Of a DNA stretch of 64,000 bases, positions 9,863-17,887 are shown in pieces; position 1 is the first letter of the stretch; each line of letters starts with the position of its first letter. The stretch is taken from the NCBI RefSeq assembly GCF_001543895.1, contig NZ_JYIJ01000019.1, positions 1,173,501-1,237,500 on the forward strand. The letters run 5' to 3'. The translations under genes and the position numbers were made by a program. The notes below the pieces were generated by a model. It was not told where the DNA came from. It did no database searches and saw only the letters and a program-made list of their open reading frames with translations. Origin of the DNA: Carbonactinospora thermoautotrophica (GTDB lineage Bacteria; Actinomycetota; Actinomycetes; Streptomycetales; Carbonactinosporaceae).

Positions 9863-10917
9863 GCTTCCGATACTGGCACGCGTTCGCGGCGTCGGGGCAG
9901 CGCCGTGGTCGAAGTGCCGTGATCGAACCGGCGGTCGGTCGAAGTTCCCGGACAGTTCACGTCACGCGCCTTACTTCGATATTTCTTGATCCTTACCGTC
10001 GCAGGTGTCCTGATCACGACGCTCTCGAGAAGGAGTCGTTGTGGAACGTCGCACCTTTCTCCGTACTGCCGTCGTCGGCGCCGGCGCAGCCGTGGCCTTC
10101 GGCGGTTCCCTGTGGCGGGAGGCGTTCGCCTACCCCGCGCTCCCTGGCCCCAGCCCGTACGGGCCGCTCCAGCCGGCCGACGCCAACGGGATCATGCTGC
10201 CGCAAGGTTTCACCAGCCGGGTGATCGCGCGCTCCGGCCAGAAGGTGAGCGGCACCAACCACACCTGGCACAACTCCCCGGACGGCGGCGCCTGCTTCGC
10301 CGACGGCACCGGCTGGATCTACGTGTCCAACGCCGAGGTCGGCGGCGGCGGTGGCGGGGTGAGCGCCGTGAAGTTCTCCAGCACCGGCGCGATCATCGGC
10401 GCGTACAGCATCCTGTCCGGCACCAACTCCAACTGCTCCGGCGGCGCCACCCCGTGGAACACCTGGCTGTCCTGCGAGGAGGTCAGCCTCGGGTACGTGT
10501 ACGAGACCGACCCGTGGGGCGTCAACGCGGCCGTCCGCCGGCCGGCGATGGGCCGGTTCAAGCACGAGGCCGCCGCGGCGGACCCCGACCGCTGATCTAC
10601 ATGACCGAGGACGAGCCCGACGGCTGCTTCTACCGGTTCGTGCCGACCACCTGGGGCGACCTGTCGTCCGGCACGCTGCGGGTGCTGACCGAGAGCGGCG
10701 GGGTGCTGAGCTGGGTGAACGTCCCCGACCCGGACGGGAGCCCCACCGCGACCCGCAAGCAGGTCTCGACGGCCAAGAAGTTCAACGGCGGCGAGGGCTG
10801 CTACCAGGATTCGTCCGTAGTGCTTCGGCCTTCAGGCGGGGGGTGAGGCGGACGCTCCCGGGTAGCGGGGCAGGAACAGCCGATCTGCCGCCACGGCGGA
10901 TCGGCGTCCACGCGGGC

Positions 10918-11335
10918 TCAGACGGGGTGGTTTTGCTGCTCGATGTACTGGTGCAGGACGCTGATCGGAGCGCCGCCCACGCTCCCGGCGAAGGAGGAGC
11001 CCGACCACAGCGTGTTCCCCCGATAGTAGTGGCGGGCCAGCTCGGGGAACTGGTGGCGCATCCTGCGGGAGGACACGCCCTTGAGACTGTTGACGAGCCG
11101 AGACAAGGCGACCTTGGGCGGGGGAGTTCACCAGCAGGTGCACGTGGTTGGTCTCGCCGGTGAACTGGGCCAGCTCGCACTCGAAGTCCTCACATACTGA
11201 GCGGAAGATCTCTTCCAACCGGTTCAGGTGGGCGTCGTTGAAGATCGGGTGCCGGTACTGGGTGGCGAAACCCAAGTGAGCGTGAAGCACGAAAACACAG
11301 TGTCTACCTGTGCGAACTTTGTCGTCGTTGGTCAT
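10918..11335 (-). pseudogene. tnpA: tnpA, Y1 (HUH) transposase, frameshifted
   Basis: From ATG 11335 the frame reads CVFVLHAHLGFATQYRHPIF and ETNHVHLLVN, which carries the HUH motif (HVH). A C-rich run then shifts the frame; one extra C compared with the family explains it. The remainder, SRLVNSLKGVSSRRMRHQFP with the catalytic tyrosine region VLHQYIEQQNHPV, is read in the next frame to 10918. Both parts are well conserved, so the lesion looks recent. Without frameshifting the element cannot move itself. Confidence 0.8.
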
Positions 11336-11358
11336 AAACCAGGGCTAGGCTGATCGTC

Positions 11359-12558
11359 GTGCGGCTTCGGTACACCTTCCGCCTGTATCCCACGCCGGGT
11401 CAGCGGGTGGCGTTGGCGAAGGCGTTCGGGTGTGCGCGGGTGGTGTTCAACGACGCTTTGGCCGCGCGGCGGGCGGCCCACGCTGCTGGGCTGCCCTGGA
11501 TCCCGGACGCTGAGTTGCAACGCCGGGTGATCACCGAGGCGAAGCGCACCCCGGAGCGGGCCTGGCTGGGCGAGGTGTCCGCGGTGGTGTTGCAACAGGC
11601 GGTGGCCGACCTGAATGTCGCCTACCGGAACTTCTTCGCCTCGGTCACTGGCAAGCGTAAAGGGCCGAAGGTGGCCCCGCCGCGGTTTCGGTCCCGGAAG
11701 GACTCGCGGCAGGCGATCCGGTTTACCCGCAACGCCCGCTTCGCGATCACGGATGGCGGGAAGCTTCGCCTGCCGAAGATCGGGGAGGTGGCGGTGCGCT
11801 GGTCGCGGACCCTGCCGGCCGAGCCCTCCTCGGTCACCATCATCCGGGACGCCGCAGGCCGGTACTTCGCCTCGTTCGTCATCACGGTCGACACCGAGCC
11901 GCTGTCGGAGACCGATGCTGAGGTCGGGATCGACCTGGGCTTGGCCGCCTTCGCGGTGCTGTCCGACGGGCGCAAGGTCACCGGCCCCACGTTCCTGCGC
12001 CGCGCTGAACGCAAGCTCCGCACGGCACACAAGGCGCTCAGCCGCAAGCAGCAGGGCTCTAAGAACCGGGAGAAGGCGCGGCTGCGCCTGGCCCGGGCAC
12101 ACGCGCGGGTGGCGGATGTGCGCCGGGACTTCCACCACCAGCTCTCCACACGGATCGTCCGCGAGAACCAAGCGGTGTACGTGGAGGACCTGGCGGTGTC
12201 CGGCCTGGCGCGTACCCGGCTGGCCAAGAGCGTGCACGACGCCGGGTGGGCGGCGTTTCTGGCGATGTTGGAGTACAAGGCCGCCCGGTACGGGCGGGTC
12301 TTCGCCCGCGTCGGCCGGTTCCAGCCCACCTCCCAGGTGTGCTCGGCCTGCGGGCACCGCGACGGCCCCAAGCCGTTGCACGTGCGCACCTGGACCTGCC
12401 AGCACTGCGGGACGAGTCACGACCGGGATCTCAACGCGGCCAAGAACATCCTCGCCGCCGGGCGGGCGGAGAGGCTAAACGCCTGTGGAGCCGGTGTAAG
12501 ACCAGGGCTTGCCCTGGCCGCTGGCGGTGAAGCAGGAACCCACCGAGGCGCCGCCTAA
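11359..12558 (+). CDS. tnpB: TnpB RNA-guided nuclease, intact
   Basis: A 399-residue TnpB. The N-terminal helical region begins MRLRYTFRLYPTPGQ. The RuvC-like core has D in GIDLGLAAFAVL (about 193), E in YVEDLAVSGL (about 276) and D in SHDRDLNAAKNIL. The zinc ribbon is CSACGHRD with CQHCGTSH. All catalytic residues and Cys pairs are present and there is no stop or shift, unlike its partner tnpA. TnpB with its omega RNA cuts DNA next to a transposon-associated motif and helps retain the element. The C-terminal 30 residues past NILAAGR probably overlap the guide RNA. Confidence 0.9.
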   Translation: MRLRYTFRLYPTPGQRVALAKAFGCARVVFNDALAARRAAHAAGLPWIPDAELQRRVITEAKRTPERAWLGEVSAVVLQQAVADLNVAYRNFFASVTGKRKGPKVAPPRFRSRKDSRQAIRFTRNARFAITDGGKLRLPKIGEVAVRWSRTLPAEPSSVTIIRDAAGRYFASFVITVDTEPLSETDAEVGIDLGLAAFAVLSDGRKVTGPTFLRRAERKLRTAHKALSRKQQGSKNREKARLRLARAHARVADVRRDFHHQLSTRIVRENQAVYVEDLAVSGLARTRLAKSVHDAGWAAFLAMLEYKAARYGRVFARVGRFQPTSQVCSACGHRDGPKPLHVRTWTCQHCGTSHDRDLNAAKNILAAGRAERLNACGAGVRPGLALAAGGEAGTHRGAA

Positions 12559-12605
12559 AGCGGCGCGGCAGGAATCCCCGGCCTTCAGGCCGGGAAGGAC
12601 GTCAA
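12460..12605 (+). ncRNA. Probable omega RNA of TnpB
   Basis: TnpB guide RNAs are processed from the 3' end of tnpB through the right end of the element. Here the segment ends with the 8-bp hairpin at 12577-12594 and the element boundary near 12605, after which phoX sequence would supply the guide. The 5' limit is approximate. Confidence 0.55.
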
Positions 12606-12956
12606 TTCACCACCAAGGGCGACAACCGGGTCTGGGTGTACGACGCGGTCAACAACACCCTGGCGATCGCGTACGACGACAACGTACCCGGCGTTCCGCT
12701 GGCCGGTGTGGACAACATCACCAGCGCCCGGTCCGGCGACCTGTTCGTGGCCGAGGACGGCGGCAACATGGAGATCTGCGTCATCACCCCCGACGACATC
12801 GTCGCGACCTTCCTGCGGGTGACCGGGCAGAGCTCCTCGGAGCTGTGCGGGGTGGCGTTCAACCCGGCCGCTGTACTTCTCCTCCCAGCGCGGCACGACC
12901 GGAACCGGCAGCGGTGGCATCACCTACGAGGTGACCGGGCCGTTCCGGGCCACGGC

Positions 12957-13604
12957 CTAGGGTTCGCAGGTCCCGCCGGCGGCCAGCAGTGTCAGCTCGG
13001 TGCCCAGGTTGGCGCGGGCGCGGTCCTCGAAGCGCTCCTGGCCGTAGCGGGTGTGGAACAGCACGGGTCGGTCGAGCAGGCGGCGCAGCACCGCCGCTCG
13101 GCCGGCCCGGAACTCGTTCTCGGGCAGGTGCGCGTACTCTTCCCGGATCGCGGCGGCGTACGCGGCGTACTCATCGGGCGGCGCGGCCAGGATCGTCAGG
13201 TCGGCGTCGCAGAGCACGGCGCCGTTGCGGTCGTGCGGAGCCGGGTCGTGGGTCGCGGTCAGCCGGACCAGGCGGACGACCTCCTGGACGAACGCCGGGC
13301 GCGCGCCCAGGGCGGGCAGCTCGGTCTCCGCGAGCACCGCGCTGTACTCCTCGTTGTCGAGGCGGGTCGGGTCGTAGACGGCGTCGTGGTACCAGGCGGC
13401 GAACCGGACCGCGCGCGGGTCGTCGGCGTGCTGTGCGAGCGTGTCGACCAGGTCCAGGACCGCGGCCAGGTGGCGGGTGTCGTGGTAGCGGCGGTGCGGC
13501 TCGGCGTACCGGGCGATGAGCTCCTCCCCGAGCGGGGTCGCGCCGGGTCCGGCGAGGTCCCGCCACGCCGCGCGCAGTTCGGCCGTCCGGGGTGCCTGTG
13601 CCAC
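12957..13604 (-). CDS. HD-domain metal-dependent phosphohydrolase
   Basis: A 215-residue cytoplasmic protein with the HD signature in order: YHDTRHL (His, about 41), AAWYHDAVYD (His-Asp, about 71) and LCDADLTIL (Asp, about 131). It fits the predicted HD-superfamily hydrolases of the COG4339 group. The substrate is unknown, possibly a nucleotide or phosphate monoester. Its stop overlaps the dead phoX tail on the opposite strand by four bases. Confidence 0.8.
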   Translation of the reverse strand: MAQAPRTAELRAAWRDLAGPGATPLGEELIARYAEPHRRYHDTRHLAAVLDLVDTLAQHADDPRAVRFAAWYHDAVYDPTRLDNEEYSAVLAETELPALGARPAFVQEVVRLVRLTATHDPAPHDRNGAVLCDADLTILAAPPDEYAAYAAAIREEYAHLPENEFRAGRAAVLRRLLDRPVLFHTRYGQERFEDRARANLGTELTLLAAGGTCEP

Positions 13605-13742
13605 CCGGCCAGTGTCGCACGAGGCAGGCCGGTCAGCTGTCCAGACCAGTTCCGGCGGCGGGCGTCGTCTCGCCCGGCGGTGTCCCGGACAAGGCGGCCC
13701 GGCGGCGCACGTCCCGAGCGCGCCGCTCAGGGACGTCCCCTA

Positions 13743-13774
13743 CATCGAAAGGGGCACGCATCGAAAGGGGCACG
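13743..13774 (+). repeat. Tandem 16-base direct repeat
   Basis: The 16-base unit CATCGAAAGGGGCACG occurs twice head to tail, about 90 bases upstream of the small reading frame at 13864. The rest of 13605-13863 shows no gene. Confidence 0.85.
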
Positions 13775-13863
13775 TTCCCTGAACGTGCGGCAGGCGGATC
13801 GACGCGGCGAATTCGCTCTATGGCCGGACGCCGAATCGCGAACGGCGGCCTACCGTCGATGTC

Positions 13864-13989
13864 ATGACCACGATGACTGTGCACCCAGCAGCTCCGGCCG
13901 AGCGCCGCCGCCCCTCCGTCCTACATGCCGCGTGGATCGTGCTGAGCACGACCGCGGCGGTCGTCCTGTTCGGCGAGGCGGAGATCTGA
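13864..13989 (+). CDS. Putative 41-residue single-pass membrane peptide
   Basis: ATG 13864 to TGA 13989 encodes MTTMTVHPAAPAERRRPSVL followed by a hydrophobic stretch (HAAWIVLSTTAAVVLFGE) and an acidic tail. A basic N-terminus and one membrane-length segment make it plausible as a small membrane peptide, but it has no recognised family. It is convergent with the XPB gene (52-base gap). It could be spurious. Confidence 0.4.
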   Translation: MTTMTVHPAAPAERRRPSVLHAAWIVLSTTAAVVLFGEAEI

Positions 13990-14041
13990 GCCGGCCGTAC
14001 CCCGACGGCGCCGGCGTCGCGATCGCCGGCGACTCCTGCGC

Positions 14042-15694
14042 TCAGATCTCCTCGCCGGCCAGCACCGCGTCGGCGTCGACGATCCGGTACGCGTAGCCCT
14101 GCTCGGCCAGGAACCGCTGGCGGTGGGCGGCGTACTCCTGGTCGAGGGTGTCGCGGGCGACCACCGCGTAGAAGCGGGCGGAGCGTCCGTCGGCCTTGGG
14201 GCGGAGCAGCCGGCCCAGACGCTGCGCCTCCTCCTGGCGGGAGCCGAACGTGCCGGACACCTGGATCGCCACCGAGGCCTCGGGCAGGTCGACGGAGAAG
14301 TTCGCGACCTTGCTGACCACCAGGGTGGTGATCTCCCCGGCCCGGAACGCGTCGAACAGCCGCTCCCGCTCCTTGACCGTGGTCTCGCCCTTGATGACCG
14401 GCGCGTCGAGCCGCGCCCCCAGCTCGTCGAGCTGGTCGAGGTACTGGCCGATCACCAGCGTAGGCTCGCCCGCGTGCCGCTCGACCAGCCGCTCCACCAC
14501 GCGGGTCTTGGTCCGGGCGGTGGAGCACACCCGGTACCGATCGTCCGGCTCGGCGGTGGCGTACCTGATCCGCTCGGCGTCGGTCAGGGTGACGCGCACC
14601 TCCACGCAGTCGGCGGGCGCGATGTACCCCTGGGCCTCGATGTCCTTCCACGGCGCGTCGTACCGCTTGGGGCCGATCAGGCTGAACACGTCGCCCTCGC
14701 GGCCGTCCTCGCGGATGAGCGTGGCGGTGAGCCCGAGGCGGCGGCGTGCCTGGAGGTCGGCGGTCATCCGGAAGATCGGCGCGGGCAGCAGGTGCACCTC
14801 GTCGTAGATGATCAGCCCCCAGTCGCGGGCGTCGAACAGCTCCAGGTGCGGGAACCCGCCCCTGCGGCGCGTGGCCATCACCTGGTACGTGGCGATGGTG
14901 ACCGGCCGGATCTCCTTTTTCTGGCCGGAGTACTCGCCGATCTCCGCCTCGGTGAGGGAGGTACGGCGCAGCAGCTCGCGCCGCCACTGGTGGGCCGCGA
15001 CCGTGCTGGTGACCAGGATCAGCGTGGTGGCCTGTGCTTTCGCCATGGCGGCGGCGCCGACCAGGGTCTTGCCGGCGCCGCAGGGGAGCACGACGACGCC
15101 CGACCCGCCGTGCCAGAAGCTCTCGGCGGCCTCCCGCTGGTACGGGCGCAGCGCCCACCCGTCCTCGACCAGTTCGATCGGGTGGCGCTCGCCGTCGACG
15201 TACCCGGCGAGGTCCTCGGCGGGCCAGCCCAGCTTGAGCAGCGCCTGCTTGAGCCGGCCACGCTCGGAGGGGAACACCGCGACCGAGTCCTCGTCGATCC
15301 GCTTGCCGAGCATGGGCTGCACCTTCTTGCTGCGCAGCACCTCGGTGAGCACCGGCCGGTCGGTCGTGGTGAGCACGAGCCCGTGCACGGGGTCGTTGAC
15401 GAGCTGGAGCCGCCCGTACCGGGCCATGGTCTCGGCCACGTCGATGAGCAGCGCGTGCGGCACGGGGTAGCGCGAGTACCGGATCAGCGTGTCCACGACC
15501 TGCTCGGCGTCGTGCCCGGCGGCGCGGGCGTTCCACAGGCCGAGCGGGGTGAGCCGGTAGGTGTGGACGTGCTCGGGCGCGCGCTCCAGCTCCGCGAACG
15601 GCGCGATGGCCCGGCGGCACTCGTCGGCGAGCGGGTGGTCGACCTCCAGCAGCAGTGTCTTGTCGCTTTGTACGATGAGCGGCCCGTCCGTCAC
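14042..15694 (-). CDS. XPB/Ssl2-type DNA repair helicase
   Basis: A 550-residue SF2 helicase. An N-terminal damage-recognition-like domain precedes the motor: RPYQREAAESFWHGG (Q-motif region), GAGKTLVGAA (Walker A), IIYDEVHLLPAP (DEVH box), LTATLIREDGRE (motif III plus the RED motif special to XPB), and GTFGSRQEEAQRLGRLLRPK (motif VI). It unwinds DNA 3' to 5' and is linked to nucleotide excision repair. The start is GTG 15694. In mycobacteria the equivalent gene (Rv0861c) directly follows the helicase-associated gene Rv0862c; here that partner lies 23 kb away at 38954-41356, same strand. Confidence 0.93.
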   Translation of the reverse strand: MTDGPLIVQSDKTLLLEVDHPLADECRRAIAPFAELERAPEHVHTYRLTPLGLWNARAAGHDAEQVVDTLIRYSRYPVPHALLIDVAETMARYGRLQLVNDPVHGLVLTTTDRPVLTEVLRSKKVQPMLGKRIDEDSVAVFPSERGRLKQALLKLGWPAEDLAGYVDGERHPIELVEDGWALRPYQREAAESFWHGGSGVVVLPCGAGKTLVGAAAMAKAQATTLILVTSTVAAHQWRRELLRRTSLTEAEIGEYSGQKKEIRPVTIATYQVMATRRRGGFPHLELFDARDWGLIIYDEVHLLPAPIFRMTADLQARRRLGLTATLIREDGREGDVFSLIGPKRYDAPWKDIEAQGYIAPADCVEVRVTLTDAERIRYATAEPDDRYRVCSTARTKTRVVERLVERHAGEPTLVIGQYLDQLDELGARLDAPVIKGETTVKERERLFDAFRAGEITTLVVSKVANFSVDLPEASVAIQVSGTFGSRQEEAQRLGRLLRPKADGRSARFYAVVARDTLDQEYAAHRQRFLAEQGYAYRIVDADAVLAGEEI

Positions 15695-15867
15695 CCGATC
15701 CTCCCGGACATCTGCGGGACTCCAGTCTGAAACGTACCGGGAGGGACAGGACTTCCCGATCCGACGGGGACACGCTCAGGCTGAGCGCGTCCGGGCCGCG
15801 AGGTGCGCGCTCGGCCCACGCGTGCCGTGGGCGGCTTCGCGCGCGGCGTCGCGGCCGCCCGTCGGGA

Positions 15868-16095
15868 TCAGGTGTCGCGGGGGTGGTCGATGAGGTAGGC
15901 GCCGTGGGCGCGCAGCCCGGACTCCAGGACGCCTTCGACGATCTGCCGTTCGGCGATGCGCCCGCCCGTCACCTCTTGGATGCGGGTGACCACCCGGATG
16001 AGCAGCTCCACCAGCTGAGGGCTGACGCGGTAGGGGAATGGGACCAGTTCCTGCTGTTCGGCGGCCGGTTCGGCCCGCCCCTTCCGCTCGTGCAT
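15868..16095 (-). CDS. Small hypothetical protein
   Basis: A 75-residue protein from ATG 16095. A polar N-terminus precedes an amphipathic segment with RVSPQLVELLIRVVTRIQEV, then GRIAERQIVEGVLESGLRAH, which looks like a ribbon-helix-helix or short helical domain. The frame extends upstream to 16185, but that part is proline/glycine-rich and less protein-like. No family recognised. Confidence 0.5.
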   Translation of the reverse strand: MHERKGRAEPAAEQQELVPFPYRVSPQLVELLIRVVTRIQEVTGGRIAERQIVEGVLESGLRAHGAYLIDHPRDT

Positions 16096-16201
16096 GACGC
16101 CGTCCCCTTCGTACCCACCGTTCCGTACGGCTGGCGCGGGAGCGCCAGGTGAGGCGGGTATGCCCCGGAAGAGTCGCGGTATCACCCGATCTCGCGGTCG
16201 C

Positions 16202-16840
16202 CTAGATCGCCTCGGGGTGCGGACGCGCGCCGTGCCGGGCGGCGAGGCCGGCGAGGCCGAGCCAGGTGAGGTCCATCAGCAGGCGGGTCGCCTCCTCGGG
16301 GGTGATGTCGGGATGACGCTCGCGCCACACCGCCAGGCGCTCGCACGCCCCGATGACGATCTGGGCGTACGCGTCCAGCTCCCGGGCGGTGGCGGCCGGG
16401 AAACGCGGGGCGAGCAGGGCGGCGATCAGGTCGGTCTGCTGGCGGCGGATCGCCTCGATCTCCGCGGCGGCCGGGCCCGCGGTGATCAGGGCCTCGTGCA
16501 GCAGGACCGACCAGGCTCGCGAGTGCGCGTCGATGAACTCGAAGAAGGCCAGCAAACCCCGCCGCAGCATCTCCTCCGGCGTGCTCGCGTCGGCGACGGC
16601 CCGCCGGGTGGCCTCCAGCAGCTCGGCTCGGGCCCGGCCGATGCAGGCGAGCAGCAGGCCGTCCTTGGAGCCGAAGTACTCGTACAGCATCGGCTTGGAC
16701 ACGCCGACCCGTTCGGCGATCTCGTCCATGGACGCGGCCTGGTACCCGCGTTCGGCGAACACCTGCTCGGCCACGGCCAGCATCTGTTCCTCGCGTTCGG
16801 CGCGGGGCATGCGGCGCCGTCTCTGCTGCTCGCCGGCCAC
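16202..16840 (-). CDS. TetR-family transcriptional repressor
   Basis: A 212-residue regulator. The N-terminal helix-turn-helix is at residues about 12-60 (AEQVFAERGYQAASMDEIA then ERVGVSKPMLYEYFGSKDGL). A helical ligand-binding domain follows (WSVLLHEALITAGPAAAEIE). It is divergent from the alpha/beta hydrolase-BVMO-SDR operon, with an 84-base intergenic region carrying an inverted repeat at 16878-16904. It is likely to repress both itself and that operon until a lipophilic inducer or substrate binds. Confidence 0.92.
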   Translation of the reverse strand: MAGEQQRRRRMPRAEREEQMLAVAEQVFAERGYQAASMDEIAERVGVSKPMLYEYFGSKDGLLLACIGRARAELLEATRRAVADASTPEEMLRRGLLAFFEFIDAHSRAWSVLLHEALITAGPAAAEIEAIRRQQTDLIAALLAPRFPAATARELDAYAQIVIGACERLAVWRERHPDITPEEATRLLMDLTWLGLAGLAARHGARPHPEAI

Positions 16841-16877
16841 GTGGTCACTCTACTCAAATGAACCTACTCCCAGTAAT

Positions 16878-16904
16878 CTACTGCCGGTAATTTACCGCCG
16901 GTAG
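16878..16904. promoter_or_regulatory. Candidate TetR operator
   Basis: Two 13-base arms, CTACTGCCGGTAA and TTACCGCCGGTAG, pair at 11 of 13 positions around a single base, midway between the divergent TetR and hydrolase genes. A further partial copy (CTACTCCCAGTAA) lies just upstream. Confidence 0.65.
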
Positions 16905-16924
16905 ATGCCAGGGAGGAGGCCGGG

Positions 16925-17860
16925 ATGCGGCATAAGGCGGCCGGCACCGTGACTGTTCTGCCGGACGGGGAGCCCCGCACGGTCACCACCTCCGACGGCG
17001 TGGAGCTGTACGCGGAGGTCGGGGGCGCCCAGGACGCTCCGGCGACCGTGGTGTTCGCCCACGGCTGGACGCTCTCTAGCCGGTCCTGGGCGGAGGAGGC
17101 CGCCGCGCTCGGCGAGACGGCCCGGACGGTGGTGTACGACCAGCGCGGCCACGGCCGCTCCGGCTGGCGGAGCGGGTACGTGCCCAGCATCGACCAGCTC
17201 GGCGCGGACCTGTACGCCGTCCTGGACCAGCTGGTGCCGGACGGCCCGGTCGTGCTGGTCGGCCACTCGATGGGCGGCATGACGATCATGGCGCTCGCCG
17301 CGGACCACCCGGAGCTGTTCGGCGACCGGGTCACCGGGGTCGCCCTGGTCGCCACGTCAGCGGGCCGGCTCGGTGAGGTCACGCTCGGGCTGCCGTCGCG
17401 GGCCTCCCACGTCACCCGCCGCGTCCTGCCACGCCTGATGGCCGCGGCCGAGCGTTGGGGCGCCTGCGCCGACCTGGCCCGCCGTCTCCTCCCGCCGAGG
17501 CGACGGCTGGTCCAGCGGCAGGTCCAGTGGCTGCTGTTCGGCCCCGCGGCTCCCGCCGCCGCGGTGGCCGCCTGCGCCGAGCTGATCCACGCCACACCGG
17601 CGCGGACGATCGGGGCGTTCTACCCGGCGCTGCTGCGCCACGACAAGCACGCCGCGCTGGAGCCGATCCGGAAGGTGCCCGCGCTGATCCTCGCGGGCGA
17701 GCTGGACCGGCTCACCCCGGTGAGCCACAGCCACGCGCTCGCCGCCGCCCTCCCGGACGCGCGCTTGGTCGTGGTCCCCGGCTGCGGCCACATGCTGCCG
17801 ATGGAATGCCCCGAGACCGTCACCAAGCACCTGCGGGAGCTGCTCCCGGCCGACTCCTGA
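16925..17860 (+). CDS. Alpha/beta-fold hydrolase
   Basis: A 311-residue hydrolase. The oxyanion region is VVFAHGWTLSSRSW, the nucleophile Ser is in VLVGHSMGGMT (about residue 118), the acid is in AGELDRLTPVSH and the His in PGCGHMLPME. The start ATG 16925 follows GGGAGGAGG. It is the first gene of an operon with a BVMO and an SDR. Ester products of a Baeyer-Villiger oxidation are natural substrates for such a hydrolase. It resembles LipR-type lipases of the mycobacterial mymA operon in context, not necessarily in substrate. Confidence 0.9.
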   Translation: MRHKAAGTVTVLPDGEPRTVTTSDGVELYAEVGGAQDAPATVVFAHGWTLSSRSWAEEAAALGETARTVVYDQRGHGRSGWRSGYVPSIDQLGADLYAVLDQLVPDGPVVLVGHSMGGMTIMALAADHPELFGDRVTGVALVATSAGRLGEVTLGLPSRASHVTRRVLPRLMAAAERWGACADLARRLLPPRRRLVQRQVQWLLFGPAAPAAAVAACAELIHATPARTIGAFYPALLRHDKHAALEPIRKVPALILAGELDRLTPVSHSHALAAALPDARLVVVPGCGHMLPMECPETVTKHLRELLPADS

Positions 17861-17887
17861 GCCCCCGTCCACCGCACCGGAGGAACC

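Larger units (their letters stand above)
10811..12605. mobile_element. IS200/IS605-family element (tnpA-tnpB, divergent)
   Basis: Divergent tnpA (minus) and tnpB (plus) genes sit between two subterminal GC hairpins that share the core GGCCTTCAGGC (near 10825 on the left, 12577-12594 on the right). The phoX reading resumes immediately outside, which sets the boundaries to within a few bases. There are no terminal inverted repeats or target duplication, as expected for Y1-transposase elements. Confidence 0.8.
10041..12960 (+). pseudogene. PhoX/DUF839-type phosphatase, broken by frameshifts and an IS
   Basis: GTG 10041 opens with a Tat signal peptide (ERRTFLRTAVVGAGAAVAFGG). The mature part shows TNHTWHNSPDGGACF, WVYDAVNN and GDLFVAEDGGNMEICVITP, typical of PhoX/DUF839 calcium-dependent beta-propeller phosphatases. 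It is broken three ways. A base appears to be lost near 10590, after DPDR, so LIYMTEDEPDGC continues in another frame. The IS605-type element interrupts at 10811-12605. A second shift near 12870 moves the tail (LYFSSQRGTTGTGSGG) out of frame before TAG 12958-12960. It overlaps the HD gene stop by four bases. Confidence 0.85.
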
